Both the position numbers and the translations under genes were made by a program. Under the pieces are notes generated by a model. That model did not search any database. It was not told the DNA's origin and saw only the letters and a program-made list of their open reading frames with translations. A stretch of DNA of 64,000 bases, taken from positions 198,446,781 through 198,510,780 of the forward strand of contig NC_081552.1 of assembly GCF_963082655.1 (NCBI RefSeq), read 5' to 3'. The stretch comes from Stomoxys calcitrans. Taxonomy: Eukaryota; Arthropoda; Insecta; Diptera; Muscidae. The number at the start of each line of letters is the position of its first letter. The first letter of the stretch is position 1. Below are positions 1 through 10,205 of the stretch, one piece after another.

Positions 1-45
1 GGTATCACAATGTACTCAAATAATCTAAGTGAGTATATGTTTATA
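1..45 (+). repeat. 3' tail fragment of LINE/SINE tail family
   Basis: The first bases (GGTATCACAATG, then CTAAGTGAG) match the tail shared by the LINE end at 35826-35895 and the tRNA-headed SINE at 56240-56403. It is truncated by the window edge and lacks the terminal CCTAACCTAACC run. Confidence 0.5.
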
Positions 46-233
46 AAATAGACCAACTATCTCGATGCGATAGTCGGCTTTTGAATTCAGAAAATATGTA
101 CTGTACGTTTATGTTCTTGGGGTCATCTTGAGTTTTTTTTGTGGGTTTCCCTGTATGCTACACTTTATCCCCTTTTTTTATTGATTTCCTAATAGTTACA
201 TATGTATTTATTTTGTTTGCTATTCCAAGAGTT

Positions 234-890
234 GTTTTTATACTTTTCACCATAGGATGGGGGTATACTAATTTCGTCATTCTGTTTGTAACACCTCGAA
301 TAATGCGTCTAAGACCCCATAAAGTATATATTGATATACTTGATCGTTGTGATATTTTAAGTCTAACTAGCCATGTCCGTCTGTCGGTCGAAAGCACGCT
401 AACTTTTGTAGAAGTAAAGCTAGCCGCTTGAAATTTTGCACAAATACTTGTTATTAGTGTAGGTCGGTTGGGATTGTAAATGGGCCAAATCGGTTCATGT
501 TTTGATAAAGCTGCCATATGAACCGATCTTCGGACTTGACTTCTTGTGCTTTTAGAAGGCGCAATTCTTATCCGATTTGGCTGTCATTTCGCACGTGATG
601 TTTTGGTATCACTTCCAACATTTGAAGTATGGTCCATATGGTGGTATGGCCATATAAACTGATCTTGGATCCTAAATTATTGAGCCGCTAAAGGGCGCAA
701 TTGGGATCTGATCTGGGATCTAGACTTCTTGAGCCTCTAGAGAGCGCAATTCTCATCCGATTTGGCACACATTTTGTACAACGGCTTCTCCCATGCCCTT
801 CAACAAACGTCTGCAATATGGTCTGAATCGATCTATAGCTTGATACAGCTCCTATATAAACCAATCTCCCGATTTTGTTTCTTGTTTCAA
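234..890 (-). repeat. Family-1 array element, truncated, reverse orientation
   Basis: It begins with the tail signature (CACCATAGGATGGGGGTAT), then the GTCCGTCTGTCGG stretch, then several units carrying 'cgatctt..gacttcttgagcc..gcgcaattctcatccgatttggc'. The head with the GGCCGGGCC hairpin is missing. No coding role is evident. Reading frames across it arise because the unit length is a multiple of three. Confidence 0.7.
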
Positions 891-1689
891 TAAATATTGA
901 TATTGACAGTTCTTTCTTAACAACCCTCGTAGCAAAAAAAAAAGCATTCACATTCACCGTTAAATACATGAACATAATTGTAACGGCGTCAGCAACAATA
1001 CATTGTTGGCTACGTTAAGTGGATATCACTAGCAGACACAAACAACAACTGTCAAACTCTCGCAGACGAAAGGATATCAAAGAAGAATCCTTTGCCGTTT
1101 GACATAATCGAATTTTCAATGATTTTCAACGTATTAAGGGCGGAGGACTATTCATATACTGAAAAAGAAAACGGCCATTATAAGTTTATTGAGAAAAGTT
1201 ACTAAAAAATTATACAAGATTACCGAAAAAGTTAAAAAATTCCATACCATTTGTGAGCAATCTCAGCAATAGTGTGAAAATTGATGGAAAAAAGGTTGAA
1301 GCCAATTTCTGTTTTATTGTTATACATAAAATTTTTTCATCACAAGTGTATTTTTTCGGTATTTTATTATCAAAAAGTTAAATAGACCTTTTAATAGAAA
1401 AAGTTCCAAAAAAAGGAAAAGAAAACCAAAATTTTGATAAATTGTCCATCAAAAAGTTAAAAAATAGATATATATCAAAGTGATGATAGCCAAGTGAAAA
1501 TGTGAAAAAATTTGGGTTCCACATTATTATGTATGACCTGTTTCCGAAGGAACACACGTAATATTGTATGATTTTCAACGAGTCAATGGTCCGAATCCTA
1601 CGAAACCGTTCAGTTCTTATAAGAAATGCCTTAAATAGTTTGCCAAAAACAATCAGAAATACCAAACACCCAACGTAATGCTTAGCTTT
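891..1689. other. AT-rich stretch without a recognisable gene
   Basis: This stretch is non-repetitive within the window, with A-rich and T-rich runs and no supported reading frame. It lies just upstream of a possible first exon, so it could hold promoter sequence. I see no clear TATA or initiator signal. Confidence 0.4.
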
Positions 1690-2148
1690 TTATTATTTGA
1701 ATGAGTGAAAAATCGATAAAAGTTGCTGTATTCTTCTTCTCCATTCAAAATTCGTGTGCGTGAGTGTGGAAGCCGGTGAATTGAAAATATCTATAATATC
1801 GAACGCGCAGCAGCTCGCTAGTGTAACAATTTTTTTTCTTTTCTTCGTCTTCGTGTGCGGAGGGGGCGTCTATTACCCAGCAGTCGTCAGCAACCACCCC
1901 TTCATGTCCGTCGAATAACAACCGCTATAGCAAAAACAAAATAAACAAACGTAATACTACCGTTAATAAACCAAATCAACCACCCTCTCTCACATTGTCG
2001 GTAAAATTGCATTTGAGGTAAATAGAGGAAACGAGCCGAGAGCCGAACGAAAACATCTGATTAAAAAAATAAAAGAGAATAAAAAAAAACATAGCCTTAT
2101 TCAGCTAGCTAGCCAGTCAGGCAAACAAAACGAAAAAGTAAACAAAAC
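1690..2148 (+). other. Candidate untranslated first exon (possibly Dab)
   Basis: This block is non-repetitive, rich in CAAA/AAAC, and contains GC-richer islands (around 1800-1830 and 1850-1910) of the kind seen in dipteran 5' UTRs. It ends at GTAAGT (2149-2154), a near-perfect splice donor. No long reading frame is present. Assignment to Dab rests only on orientation and on Dab being the next + strand gene, about 17 kb downstream. It could belong to another transcript or be coincidence. Confidence 0.3.
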
Positions 2149-2366
2149 GTAAGTTTCACGTCGAAACAATCCATCCATATTCAATTGGTATCCATTCATT
2201 CACATCGTAAAGCGCATTTTTCGTGAATCAGGGATAAAGTGCCGAAGGCATATAAAATTACGCCAAGTGTCGAAATATTATGATCCACTACAATGATCCA
2301 CTACAATGGTCCACAATATCGTCATCGATGATGATGGTTTATGGGGTTATTTCTTTTGCCATTGTG

Positions 2367-3460
2367 ATTTTTATACCCTACACCACTACTGTGGTACAGT
2401 GTAACTTAGTGAATTTGTTTGTAACACCCAAAAGGAAGAGAGATAGACCCATTGATAAGTATACCGATGGACTCAGAATCACTTTCTGATTCGATTTAGC
2501 TATGTCCGTCTGTCTGTCCGTCCGACTGTCTATCCGTCTACCCATGTTAATTTGTGTACAAAGTACAGGTCGAAGTTTCATCCGATTGTCTTAAAATTTG
2601 GTACAGGGATGTTTTTCGGCCTAGAGACGAAGCCTATTGAAATTGGAAAAAATCGGTTCAGTTTTGGATATAGCTCCCATATATATGTGCGTCCGATTTT
2701 CAGTAATAATGCAATAAAATGGTCATTTGTTAACCGATTCTCTCGAAATTTGGCACGAAGGATTTTCTCGTAACTCTCGATATTACTGGTGAATTTCATG
2801 GAAATCGGTTCAGATTTATATATCACTCTCATATATATATATCGCCCGATTTTAACTTCTGGGGTCACAGCAAGCGCATTTATTGACCCATCTAGCCAAA
2901 ATTTTGCAAAACGTTTTTCTCGACGACTGCCACACTATCTAAGAAGTTTGCTCGAAATCGGTTCAGATTTAGATATAGCTCCCATATATATATGTTCATC
3001 CGATTTTGAGAAATATTGCAAGAAAGTGCTCAGTTTGAAATTGACTCTTTCGGAATTTTGCAGTAAGGATTTTCTTACCACTCTTGATATTACTGTTGAA
3101 TTTCATAGAAATCGGCCCAGATTTAGATATAGCTGTCATATATGTATATCGACGGATTTTCACCCCAAGAGCTACTGCAAGCACATTGTTTGACCAATCA
3201 TGCCAAAATTTTGCACAACGCATTCCTCGACGACTACCACATTATCTGAGAAATTTGCTCGAAATAGGTTCAGAATTAGATATAGCTCATATATATATGT
3301 TCGTTAGATTTTTGGCAATTTCCAATAATGTTGCCATTTGTCAACCGTAGAGGTTCATAAAAATTGGTTCAGAATTAGATATAGCTCCACATTGTACTTA
3401 TAGGGTAGGTATAGGGTATTGTACAGTCGGCACCGCCCCACTTTTGTCCTTCCTTGCTGG
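2367..3460 (-). repeat. Family-2 array element, both ends present, reverse orientation
   Basis: The left end is the tail (ATACCCTACACCACTACTGTGG). It is followed by a GTCTGTCTGTCC run, then units with 'gaaatcggttcagatttagatatagctcccatatatatat'. The right end (from about 3405) is the head (TAGGGTATTGTACAGTCGGCACCGCCC..TTCCTTGCTGG). Head and tail differ from family 1, while the internal units are related to it. It is non-coding. Confidence 0.75.
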
Positions 3461-3570
3461 TTAATAATTGCAATATTGTGGCCATTTTGCCCTCCACAGT
3501 CTTGTTTTGTTTGGCCAACAGCCGAATTTAGAGATTTTGTATAGTCGGTTTGTTCTATTTACCTGTCCAG

Positions 3571-3742
3571 CAGATTCGCTAGTTTAAGCCTAGTACTAAC
3601 TTCAGTCCAAAGATTTTAGGAATTTTACAAGATGCACAAACTGATTAGGAATTTTACAAGATACACAAGCAGATTCGCTAGTTTAAGCCTAGTACTAACT
3701 TCAGTCCAAAGATTTTAGGAATTTTACAAGATGCACAAACTG
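3571..3742. repeat. Local direct duplication, 99 bp period
   Basis: A 73 bp segment starting CAGATTCGCTAGTTTAAGCC (3571-3643) is repeated nearly identically at 3670-3742. The 26 bp linker is itself a partial copy of the segment end (TTAGGAATTTTACAAGAT). This looks like a recent tandem duplication. Confidence 0.85.
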
Positions 3743-4046
3743 CTTTTCTACTTACGAAGGAACACAAAGAGGAATTGATGAATCGAAACTGTGCCACTTT
3801 TACGATATTAGGAAGACCAACCAGATTGTATATCTTGTAAAATGTAAATGTAAAAATTTAAAGTCGCAGCGAAAATGCCTATTCTTCACAAATATACAAA
3901 CAAAAGTCAAACAACAGCACACACCAAAGATAATAATGATTGTTGCTCATTTCGTGAGCAATTAATTACCTTTGCAATTAATTGAAGCGAAATTTGTGTT
4001 GGCGCAGCGACATGTCGCTGGTGTTTTACTCATAGAACTTAGCAAG
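3743..4046. other. No gene seen
   Basis: This is AT-rich single-copy sequence between the local duplication and the palindromic element. I find no repeat signature and no supported reading frame. Confidence 0.3.
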
Positions 4047-4650
4047 ATATATTCATTTACAGGTAGGGACAGTTGCCCAACAACAAAATGTTGTGTGCAC
4101 TATCTGTCAAAATCAGGGATTGTTGCAACTCTGATTTTGAGTAGGTTACTAGCATGACTTAATTACCAGGTAGTGTACCGTAAACAGCTGAGTACAATTT
4201 TTTCTCGCGAAGTGTACTATCTGTCAACGAGTTTGTGTGTATTATAGTTAAGAACCATAACACACACTAACAATAAAAAATTGCGCGAACTAGTTACATA
4301 CATATCAGAGTTGCACTAATCACTGATTTTGACAGATAGTGCACTCAATATTTTGTTGTTGGGCAACTGCTACTAACTGTAAATGAATATAACTTGGAAC
4401 TTAGCAAGATATATTCATTTACAGTTAGTGGCAGTTGCCCAACAACAAAATGTTGAGTGCATTATCTGTCGAAATCCGTGATTATTGCTACTCGATTTTG
4501 AGTAGGTTACTAGTTCGGGCCATTTTTCATTGTTTGTGTGTCATGGTCTAATAACACACACAACCAAAACTCATTGACTGATAGCGCGCTTCGAGAGAAA
4601 AAATTGCAATCAGCTGTTTACTACGCTACCTGGTAATAATGTCATAATAT
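4047..4650. mobile_element. Palindromic MITE complex
   Basis: Segment A (ATATTCATTTACAG..AGTTGCCCAACAACAAAATGTTG) occurs at 4050-4160 and again at 4412-4510. Its reverse complement occurs at 4300-4393. Segment B at 4160-4310 (ACCAGGTAG..AAACAGCTGA..) is inverted at 4505-4645. The arrangement is A-B-A'-A-B', and 4160-4645 forms an imperfect palindrome centred near 4402. No transposase is present. It is read as two or more copies of a non-autonomous element with long terminal inverted repeats. Confidence 0.75.
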
Positions 4651-4915
4651 TGGGTGACCAGAAGATTATTTAAAATCGTACATTTAGATACTAAAACGTA
4701 CAAAATGGTACATTCTTTACGAATTGAACAAAAGCACTTAAAATTAGGATACAGTTACTACTTGACAGTAGATATTGGGCGCTTAGTAGATTTGTTTTTA
4801 ATACGAGCATCTAGATACAAAAACACACAACATGGTACTTTTTTACGTTTTGAGCTAAAACGCTCAAAATTGGCATTCATTTATACCGTGACAATATATA
4901 TATTGGGCGACTTAA
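4648..4915. repeat. Degenerate tandem repeat, ~126 bp unit
   Basis: ATATTGGG(T/C)G recurs at about 4648, 4773 and 4900. Between these points, 'tagatac..aaaac..acaa.atggtac.tt.tttacg' recurs at about 4687 and 4811. Two diverged units are visible, and frames stay open through them because the spacing is near a multiple of three. No protein is recognised. Confidence 0.5.
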
Positions 4916-5295
4916 TGATTTTTTCCGCTATATTATTGTTCTTGGTACTATTTGACACATTTTTACAGAAGGGGACAGATTTCTGAAATTTTATACGCAA
5001 TTATTACAAAACTTCATAATCTTATAAACTGAGTGACTACCTAGGTTTTTGGAAGTCTTACACTAAAAAGGGGTTTAAAAACGGGGGTAGCGAAGCGGAC
5101 CACTGGGATGCTAGTTATTTATATGATACGTGTTAAAGTGGACAAAAACGCACCAACTATCCCGGATATCGGTAGGATTAGAAGTATACCTTACCATACG
5201 ACGATTTACCCGTTCCAAATAAAATGCTTCTTTTCGAGAAGCTAACAAAGCCAAAAATATGTCAGCAGGCATATTTTTGAAAAACATATATACGA
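4916..5295. other. No gene seen
   Basis: This is AT-rich intergenic sequence. A GC-richer patch at 5075-5110 (ACGGGGGTAGCGAAGCGGAC) stands out from its surroundings and may be the end of an unrecognised repeat. No coding support. Confidence 0.3.
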
Positions 5296-6373
5296 ACAAG
5301 TAAAAGCCTGCTAAGTTCGACCGGGTCGAATCTTGGAAACCCACCATCATGGATTCTGCTAAAAATGTATACGAAATAAATGTAGTTGAAGGGCATAATT
5401 TTATTCTACTTCTGTCAAACCAGCAAAAATTTAAGCTTCTAGGAACCGAAGGAAGATGATGATGAAAATTTAGGCTTCCAGGGGCTAAAGAAGTCTAATC
5501 GGGAGATCGGCTTCTATGGGAGCTATGTCAGGTTATAAACCGATTTGGGCCGTTGGAAGTCACAAAAGAACACCATATGCAAAATTTCAGCCAAAACGGA
5601 TGAAAATTGAGGCTTCCAGGAGCTCAAGAAGTCTAATCGGGAGATCGGGTTATATGGGAGTTATATCAGGTTGTAGACTGATTCGGGCCGTACTTAACAC
5701 AGTTGTTGGAAGTCATAGCAGAACAATACGTGCAAAATTTCAGCCAAATCGGATAAAAATTGAGGCTTCCAGGGGTTCAAGAGGTCAATTCGGGAGATCG
5801 GTTTATATGGGAGCTATATCAGGTTCTTGACCAATTTAGACCGTACTTGACATAGTTGATGGAAGTCATAACAGACCACTGCGTGCAAAATTTCAACAAA
5901 ATCGGATAAAAATTGAGGCTTCCAGGGTGTTAAAAAGTCTAATCGGGAGATCGGTTTATATGGGAGCTATATCAGTTTCTTGACCGATTTAGACCGTACT
6001 TGACACAGATGTTAAAAAATCAAAACAGAACACTGCGTGAAAAATTTAAGCCAAATCAGACAAAAGTTGCGACTTCCAGGAGCTCAAGAAGTAAAATCGG
6101 GAGATCAAATTATATGGAAGCTATATCCAAATCTGAACCGATATGGCACATTTGCAATCCCCAACGACCTACATCAATATTTAGTATCTGTGCAAAATTT
6201 CAAGCGGCTAGCTTTCCGCGTTCGACCGCTATCGTTATTTTGACATGTCCGCCCGCATGGCTATTTCGATTCAGAATGTCAAGACAAGACTTTATTGGGT
6301 CCTAGATCATTATTTCAAGGTGTTGCAAACGAAATGTATAGTATACCCATATCCTATGGTGGTGGGTATAAAA
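5296..6373 (+). repeat. Family-1 array element, near full length
   Basis: The head has a degenerate form of the GC hairpin (AAGTTCGACCGGGTCGAATC) followed by CCCACCATCATGGATTCTGC. The body carries units in which GGGAGATCGG recurs at about 5508, 5640, 5793, 5947 and 6099; after the first, spacings are about 152-154 bp. The tail reads ATACCCATATCCTATGGTGG..GGTATAAAA. It is non-autonomous and has no protein. Confidence 0.8.
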
Positions 6374-6774
6374 ACTAAAAAATTTATATGGCGGCATAAA
6401 ACAAATAAACATATTTTTCTTGTTTTATTTACAAATTCCACTAAACACATCAAAATCAGCTGTTTTTTAATTTTGTATCGAAAATGGACATCCCCTCAAA
6501 TAACAGAACATATGTAAAAAAATGTGCAGATTTCAAAAACGATGTGCAATTGAAAATTATCAAAAGTAAGAACATGGGCGAAAAACCATGCTTCTGTACA
6601 GGAGGAATAATCCTCACGTTGATCTTGGTACATTCTTCCTTAACACAATTCCTACTAAATAGCGCTGAATTTTGCGCAATTAACAATTACGCCTCATGGT
6701 AGTGCCAACAGTATGCACACAACACGTGCGTTCGAGTACTTAAAAATGTGTGTAAATTTGCTCAAATTGTTACT
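6374..6774. other. No recognisable gene
   Basis: This is AT-rich sequence between a family-1 array and a MITE. Short reading frames exist on both strands, including one from the ATG at 6484, but they lack any recognisable motif, homologue or splice context. Confidence 0.3.
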
Positions 6775-6779
6775 GAAAG

Positions 6780-7022
6780 TCGTTCGTGTACTTTATTTGC
6801 CAGCAGAAGAGGCCGTGAGAGTGCGTAAGAGCAAGCAAAATTTTGAGAGTTTGGTAATTGAGAACTTGCAAATATTTACTGGAGGTTTTTTCCTACCAGT
6901 GATTTGCAGCATAGAACAGATGTTCTATGAAAACCCGCAGTTTAATGCAAATAAATAACAAAAGAGTGTAAAGACTATTGTTACATTACAGCAAATTTTT
7001 GCTGGAAAAGTACACGAACAGA
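6780..7022. mobile_element. MITE copy 1 with GTTCGTGTACTTT inverted ends
   Basis: The left end CGTTCGTGTACTTTATTTGC and the right end GCTGGAAAAGTACACGAAC are inverted repeats of about 20 bp. Inside are 'gccgtgagagtgcgtaagag' and 'tttactggaggttttttcc', shared with copy 2 at 7742-7962. No transposase is present. Size is about 240 bp. Confidence 0.75.
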
Positions 7023-7741
7023 CCTAATATTATGAACATTGGCTTACTGGTTACTTTCCAATCATACATCTGCAATATCGAAGCTCTTATTATATTTTAT
7101 AATGCCTGCTTTCTAATTAGCTATAGCCACTTGACGTTTGATTTCGTTTTTTTTTACTCTTTTTACCAGAAATATTCGAGATAAAAATCACGATCTGTTA
7201 TTTGTGCCAGTGTGTGATACAAAAAAGGAAATAAAATTTAAATCGGATTTTTTTGGATCGTTCGTTTTAAACGTTGCAGCGCACGGATGTCAAGCAATTC
7301 TTCAAAAATATGCAAACCCTAAGAAAGAAAACGAGCCCCTGTAAATGTAAGTAAATTTTTTATAAAAAAACAATTAAATTTTTTTAAACAATATATATAA
7401 ACTTTTCGTTTAATTGTCGAATGGAATTTTGTATTATAATCAAGTCTAACAAAAATTCTAAAAACAATATTTTTGACAAAAATTTTTGAATTTAATGAGC
7501 TTATATAATTATAATGAAAAATGCGTAGAGCTTTCACAAAGTTTGCAACCAACCTCTTTGAATTGTGTCACTCGAATAAACAGCTTTCGTTCGCTTGACA
7601 AATCAAAATCAGCTGATTTTACAGTGGAGAAACAGCTGATTTTCTATAAATCAGGGAAAAAATCGTATACTCAAGTTACACAATAAGAGTGTTTGCGAAC
7701 TCAAAAATTTTTAAAAATTTGCACAAATTGTTACTGGAAGT
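7023..7741. other. AT-rich sequence between two MITE copies
   Basis: No gene is recognised. There are poly-T and poly-A runs, and an AAATCAGCTGATTTT palindrome at about 7608-7622, with a related CAGCTGATTTTCTATAAATC at about 7633. Reading frames are short and AT-biased. Confidence 0.3.
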
Positions 7742-7962
7742 CGTTCGTGTACTTTATTTTCCAGCAAAAGAGAGCGGGAGAGTGCGTGAGAGGGAGCAAA
7801 ATTCTCAGAGTTTGGTGATTGATAGCTTGCAAATTTCTACTGGAGGTTTTTTCCACCAGAAATATGCAGCAACGAACAGCAGTTAAATTCAAATAAATAG
7901 CAAAAGAGAGTAGAGGCTGATCTTACTCTCCTGTAAATTTTTACTGGAAAAGTACGCAAACA
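7742..7962. mobile_element. MITE copy 2 with GTTCGTGTACTTT inverted ends
   Basis: Same orientation as copy 1. The left end CGTTCGTGTACTTTATTTTC is intact and the right end (CTGGAAAAGTACGCAAAC) carries a C-to-G and G-to-A type divergence. Similarity to copy 1 extends about 40 bp outward on the left (TTTGCACAAATTGTTACTGG) and on the right (CAGACCTAAT). The true element may therefore be larger than the inverted repeats, or the two copies arose by segmental duplication. Confidence 0.75.
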
Positions 7963-7965
7963 GAC

Positions 7966-8612
7966 CTAATGACACCTTTTGGCTACAAGTCTGGTTTGCG
8001 TTGGCTTAAGGACTTAATTCGGTGCATCAGTCTATATGGGGTCTATATCAATTTAAAGCCCGATATAGCATATCTTCGAATATAACCTGCCTATGGTAAA
8101 AAAATTATATGTTCAAAGTTACAGCTCAACACCTTAATTTTTAAAGACTGATTTCCACAGATGGACGGACATAACTTGATAATCTTAGAATTAAACGAGG
8201 ATCAAGAACATATATTTTATACGGAATGGATGGTGGGAATCGTGGGACAGAGGTGAGCAGGTCCGCCTATGAGGCTGAATGCATGGGTTTGAATCTTGGC
8301 GAGAGCATCGGAAAAAATTGTCAGCGATGGTTAACTACTCCTAATGCTGGCGACATCTGTGAGGTACTATGCCATGTAAGAACTTTTCCCCTTACAGGTG
8401 TCGCACTGCGGCACGTCGTCCGGACTCGGCTATAAAAAGGAGGTCCCTTATCATTGAGCTAAAACTTGAATCGGGCAGCACTTATTGATGTGTGGGAAGT
8501 CTGGAATGCTAATGCTCATATTTGCATTTGAAGCCGAAATATCCATTATTTCGATGTTTTACAAACGGAATAACGAAATGAAAATACCGCCGTCCTTCAG
8601 TGGTGGGTATAA
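7966..8612 (+). repeat. Family-1-like remnant interrupted by a SINE
   Basis: 7975-8236 has unit and near-tail sequence (GATATAGCATATC, GATGGACGGACATAAC, GAACATATATTTTATACGG). The tail resumes at about 8546 with 'tatttcgatgttttacaaacggaataacgaaat' and ends at CAGTGGTGGGTATAA. The SINE at 8237-8545 has split the tail, which gives the order of insertion. Confidence 0.6.
8237..8545 (+). mobile_element. tRNA-derived SINE (SINE-1), diverged copy
   Basis: The pol III head begins near 8240 with box B-like GGGTTTGAATCTTGGCG at 8284-8300. It is followed by the family body (TGTGAGGTACTATGCCATG, GGTGTCGCACTGCGGCACG, ACTCGGCTATAAAAAGGAGG). The head is degraded relative to the 38361-38667 copy, and the tail differs from the usual CCTTAGTGGAATGTTCATGG. 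Confidence 0.75.
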
Positions 8613-8939
8613 TATGTCATCTCCATATTGTTGAAAACCACCGCTAATGAATTAATGATCATGATTTACGAATCTGCACGCGTAATGTTTTTCGGATCCA
8701 CTAGATGTCAGTAAAGAAAGGCAAAAGTTGCGTGGAGCCGGCTATATAATACCCCACACAACCGAGTGTACATACTACTTTAATACATAGAACCTATGTT
8801 GAAAACTAGTCAACATTGAAATATCGAAACATCGAATCTATTGAAATATCGAATAGGACCAGCGGCTGCAACAATTCGTAAATACAGCTTCTGTTTCAAT
8901 TGCTCCTTTTAAACCCTCGGAGACGTCGTCAGTACGGGA
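8613..8939. other. Family-2 head fragment and unassigned sequence
   Basis: 8706-8765 matches the family-2 head (AAAGGCAAAAGTTGCGTGGAGCC..TATATAATACCCCACAC). The rest (8771-8939) includes repeated 'gaaatatcgaa' and is presumably 5' leader of the following gypsy remnant. A left LTR matching 13418-13590 is not visible. Confidence 0.4.
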
Positions 8940-9500
8940 TTACTTCAGGGATGAGCGTGGACATTTAAGTTGAGCAAATTTTCCGAGACCGACTACAAGG
9001 ATTACATTTTGGTTTATATGGGCACGAAGCTGAATGATGAATGAATAAAGATTCTGATCAGTCCCAAAATTATTGAGAGTCTCACATACGAAAAAGAAAG
9101 AAGGATTCTTACAGACCGCTTCGATGGTAAGAAAAATCAATATGCGGAGAGCATTAAATTTCCACGGCTAATTCAGGAGAAAAGCGACAAAATGTCTAGT
9201 TGTGCATTGCGTCTAAGACAGGCTGCTGTATTTTGCAATTATGGTACGTTTTTAGACAGAATGCTTATGGAAAAGTTGTTTTTTTGGATTACATTCTCGT
9301 GACGTGTGCAACGAGATGATTGCGAAGGAGCCTACTAATTTCGCTGAGGCTTACGGGAGTGAACAATGCCCAGAAGTTTCTCACCGTTCGGTGATGAAAA
9401 GAAGAGAGGTAATGAGTTCATCAACGGAATTGGAAGGTAACACCAACAGCATCGGCAATGAGGCTGCCAGATATAAGCGCATGAAGTAGAAGACTCAACG
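8940..9500 (+). pseudogene. Ty3/gypsy gag remnant
   Basis: Broken frames encode gag-like protein: a segment around LTYEKERRILTDRFDGKKNQYAESIKF at about 9070-9160, then DKMSSCALRLRQAAVFCNYG (9190-9250), DVCNEMIAKEPTNFAEAYG (9300-9360) and NSIGNEAARYKRMK ending at 9489. A cysteine-rich stretch follows (RCKEKDELSCSHGC, about 9512-9555), a decayed zinc knuckle. Several frameshifts and stops are present, so it is not expressed as gag. Confidence 0.7.
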
Positions 9501-9829
9501 GCAGAGATGTCAACGATGCAAGGAAAAGGACGAGCTATCTTGTAGCCATGGTTGTGGGTAGCAACATAAAAGGGACCAGAGCAAATTTCGCAACACCACT
9601 TGCATGCATGTAGAAAAACTGGCCACATAGCTGGAATTTGCATATCCAGAACGGCATTAGTGTCCGACGACGATGTGAAAGACGGCAGCGAGTTGATTCA
9701 ACGTCTGAACCAACTGGGTGGGGTGAATACAAAACGGCGCATGATTGAAGTTTCGATTGGCAGACGTACACCCATAGAAAAAACCAAGCACGGCGTTGAC
9801 AAAGTCCCATTCGTTCATAAAAGTGAATC
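9501..9829 (+). pseudogene. Ty3/gypsy gag-pol junction remnant
   Basis: The frame at 9600-9800 reads CRKTGHIAGIC, a second zinc-knuckle-like piece, then protease-region sequence (GGVNTKRRMIEVSIGRRTP). It is interrupted by a SINE-like insertion from about 9830. It is read as part of the same element because of order and spacing. Confidence 0.55.
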
Positions 9830-10205
9830 AACACACAAATGTTATTAGATCAACAACAAATGTTTATAAACCAACAACAGTTATTTGGAACAAAACGTTC
9901 ACTGCCGTTCACATTCTGACAACCTCTAGTGCACAGTTTATTTAAAGAATACAAAAAGATTTTGTGTGCCGATGAGTATCGAACATGAGTTCCATTAATC
10001 CCATTGTGTGGTTACAAACGCCTTACCACATTGCACCACGGCCGGCTATACACATACAAGGTTTTAAGTTCACAACGGTAGGTTCATGAATCAACATCGC
10101 GTGTTAACAAAATCATCCACGCTTGTTCATAATATTTCCAACAACGCCCGTGTATGATAATGACAACGTTAGCGCATGATTTTGCAACATATTTTTCCTA
10201 TCAGT
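9830..10205 (-). mobile_element. tRNA-like insertion (SINE-3) in gypsy
   Basis: On the minus strand the segment 10050-9970 reads GGCCGTGGTGCAATGTGGTA..GGCG (box A-like) and then ATGTTCGATACTCATCGGC (box B-like GTTCGATAC), resembling a tRNA. The gypsy frame is lost at about 9830 and resumes near 10206, so the whole segment is probably inserted. The flanks carry AACAACAAATGTT-type repeats. Exact ends and target duplication are not resolved. Confidence 0.5.

Noticed and set aside
4654..4986. 110-codon + frame starting MTRRLFKIV
   Set aside because: It spans two diverged ~126 bp tandem units, so openness follows from the repeat period. No domain visible.
5516..6305. Open frames of 96-104 codons with repeating RSxRSxIGRS..YMGAIS motifs
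   Set aside because: They are translations of the 153 bp units. The period is a multiple of three, so frames stay open without selection. Equivalent frames appear in every array copy and have no conserved start.
6484..6702. 72-codon + frame starting MDIPSNNRTYVKKC
   Set aside because: Equally open minus-strand frame, AT-driven composition, no homologue recognised and no splice signals. Not enough to call a gene.
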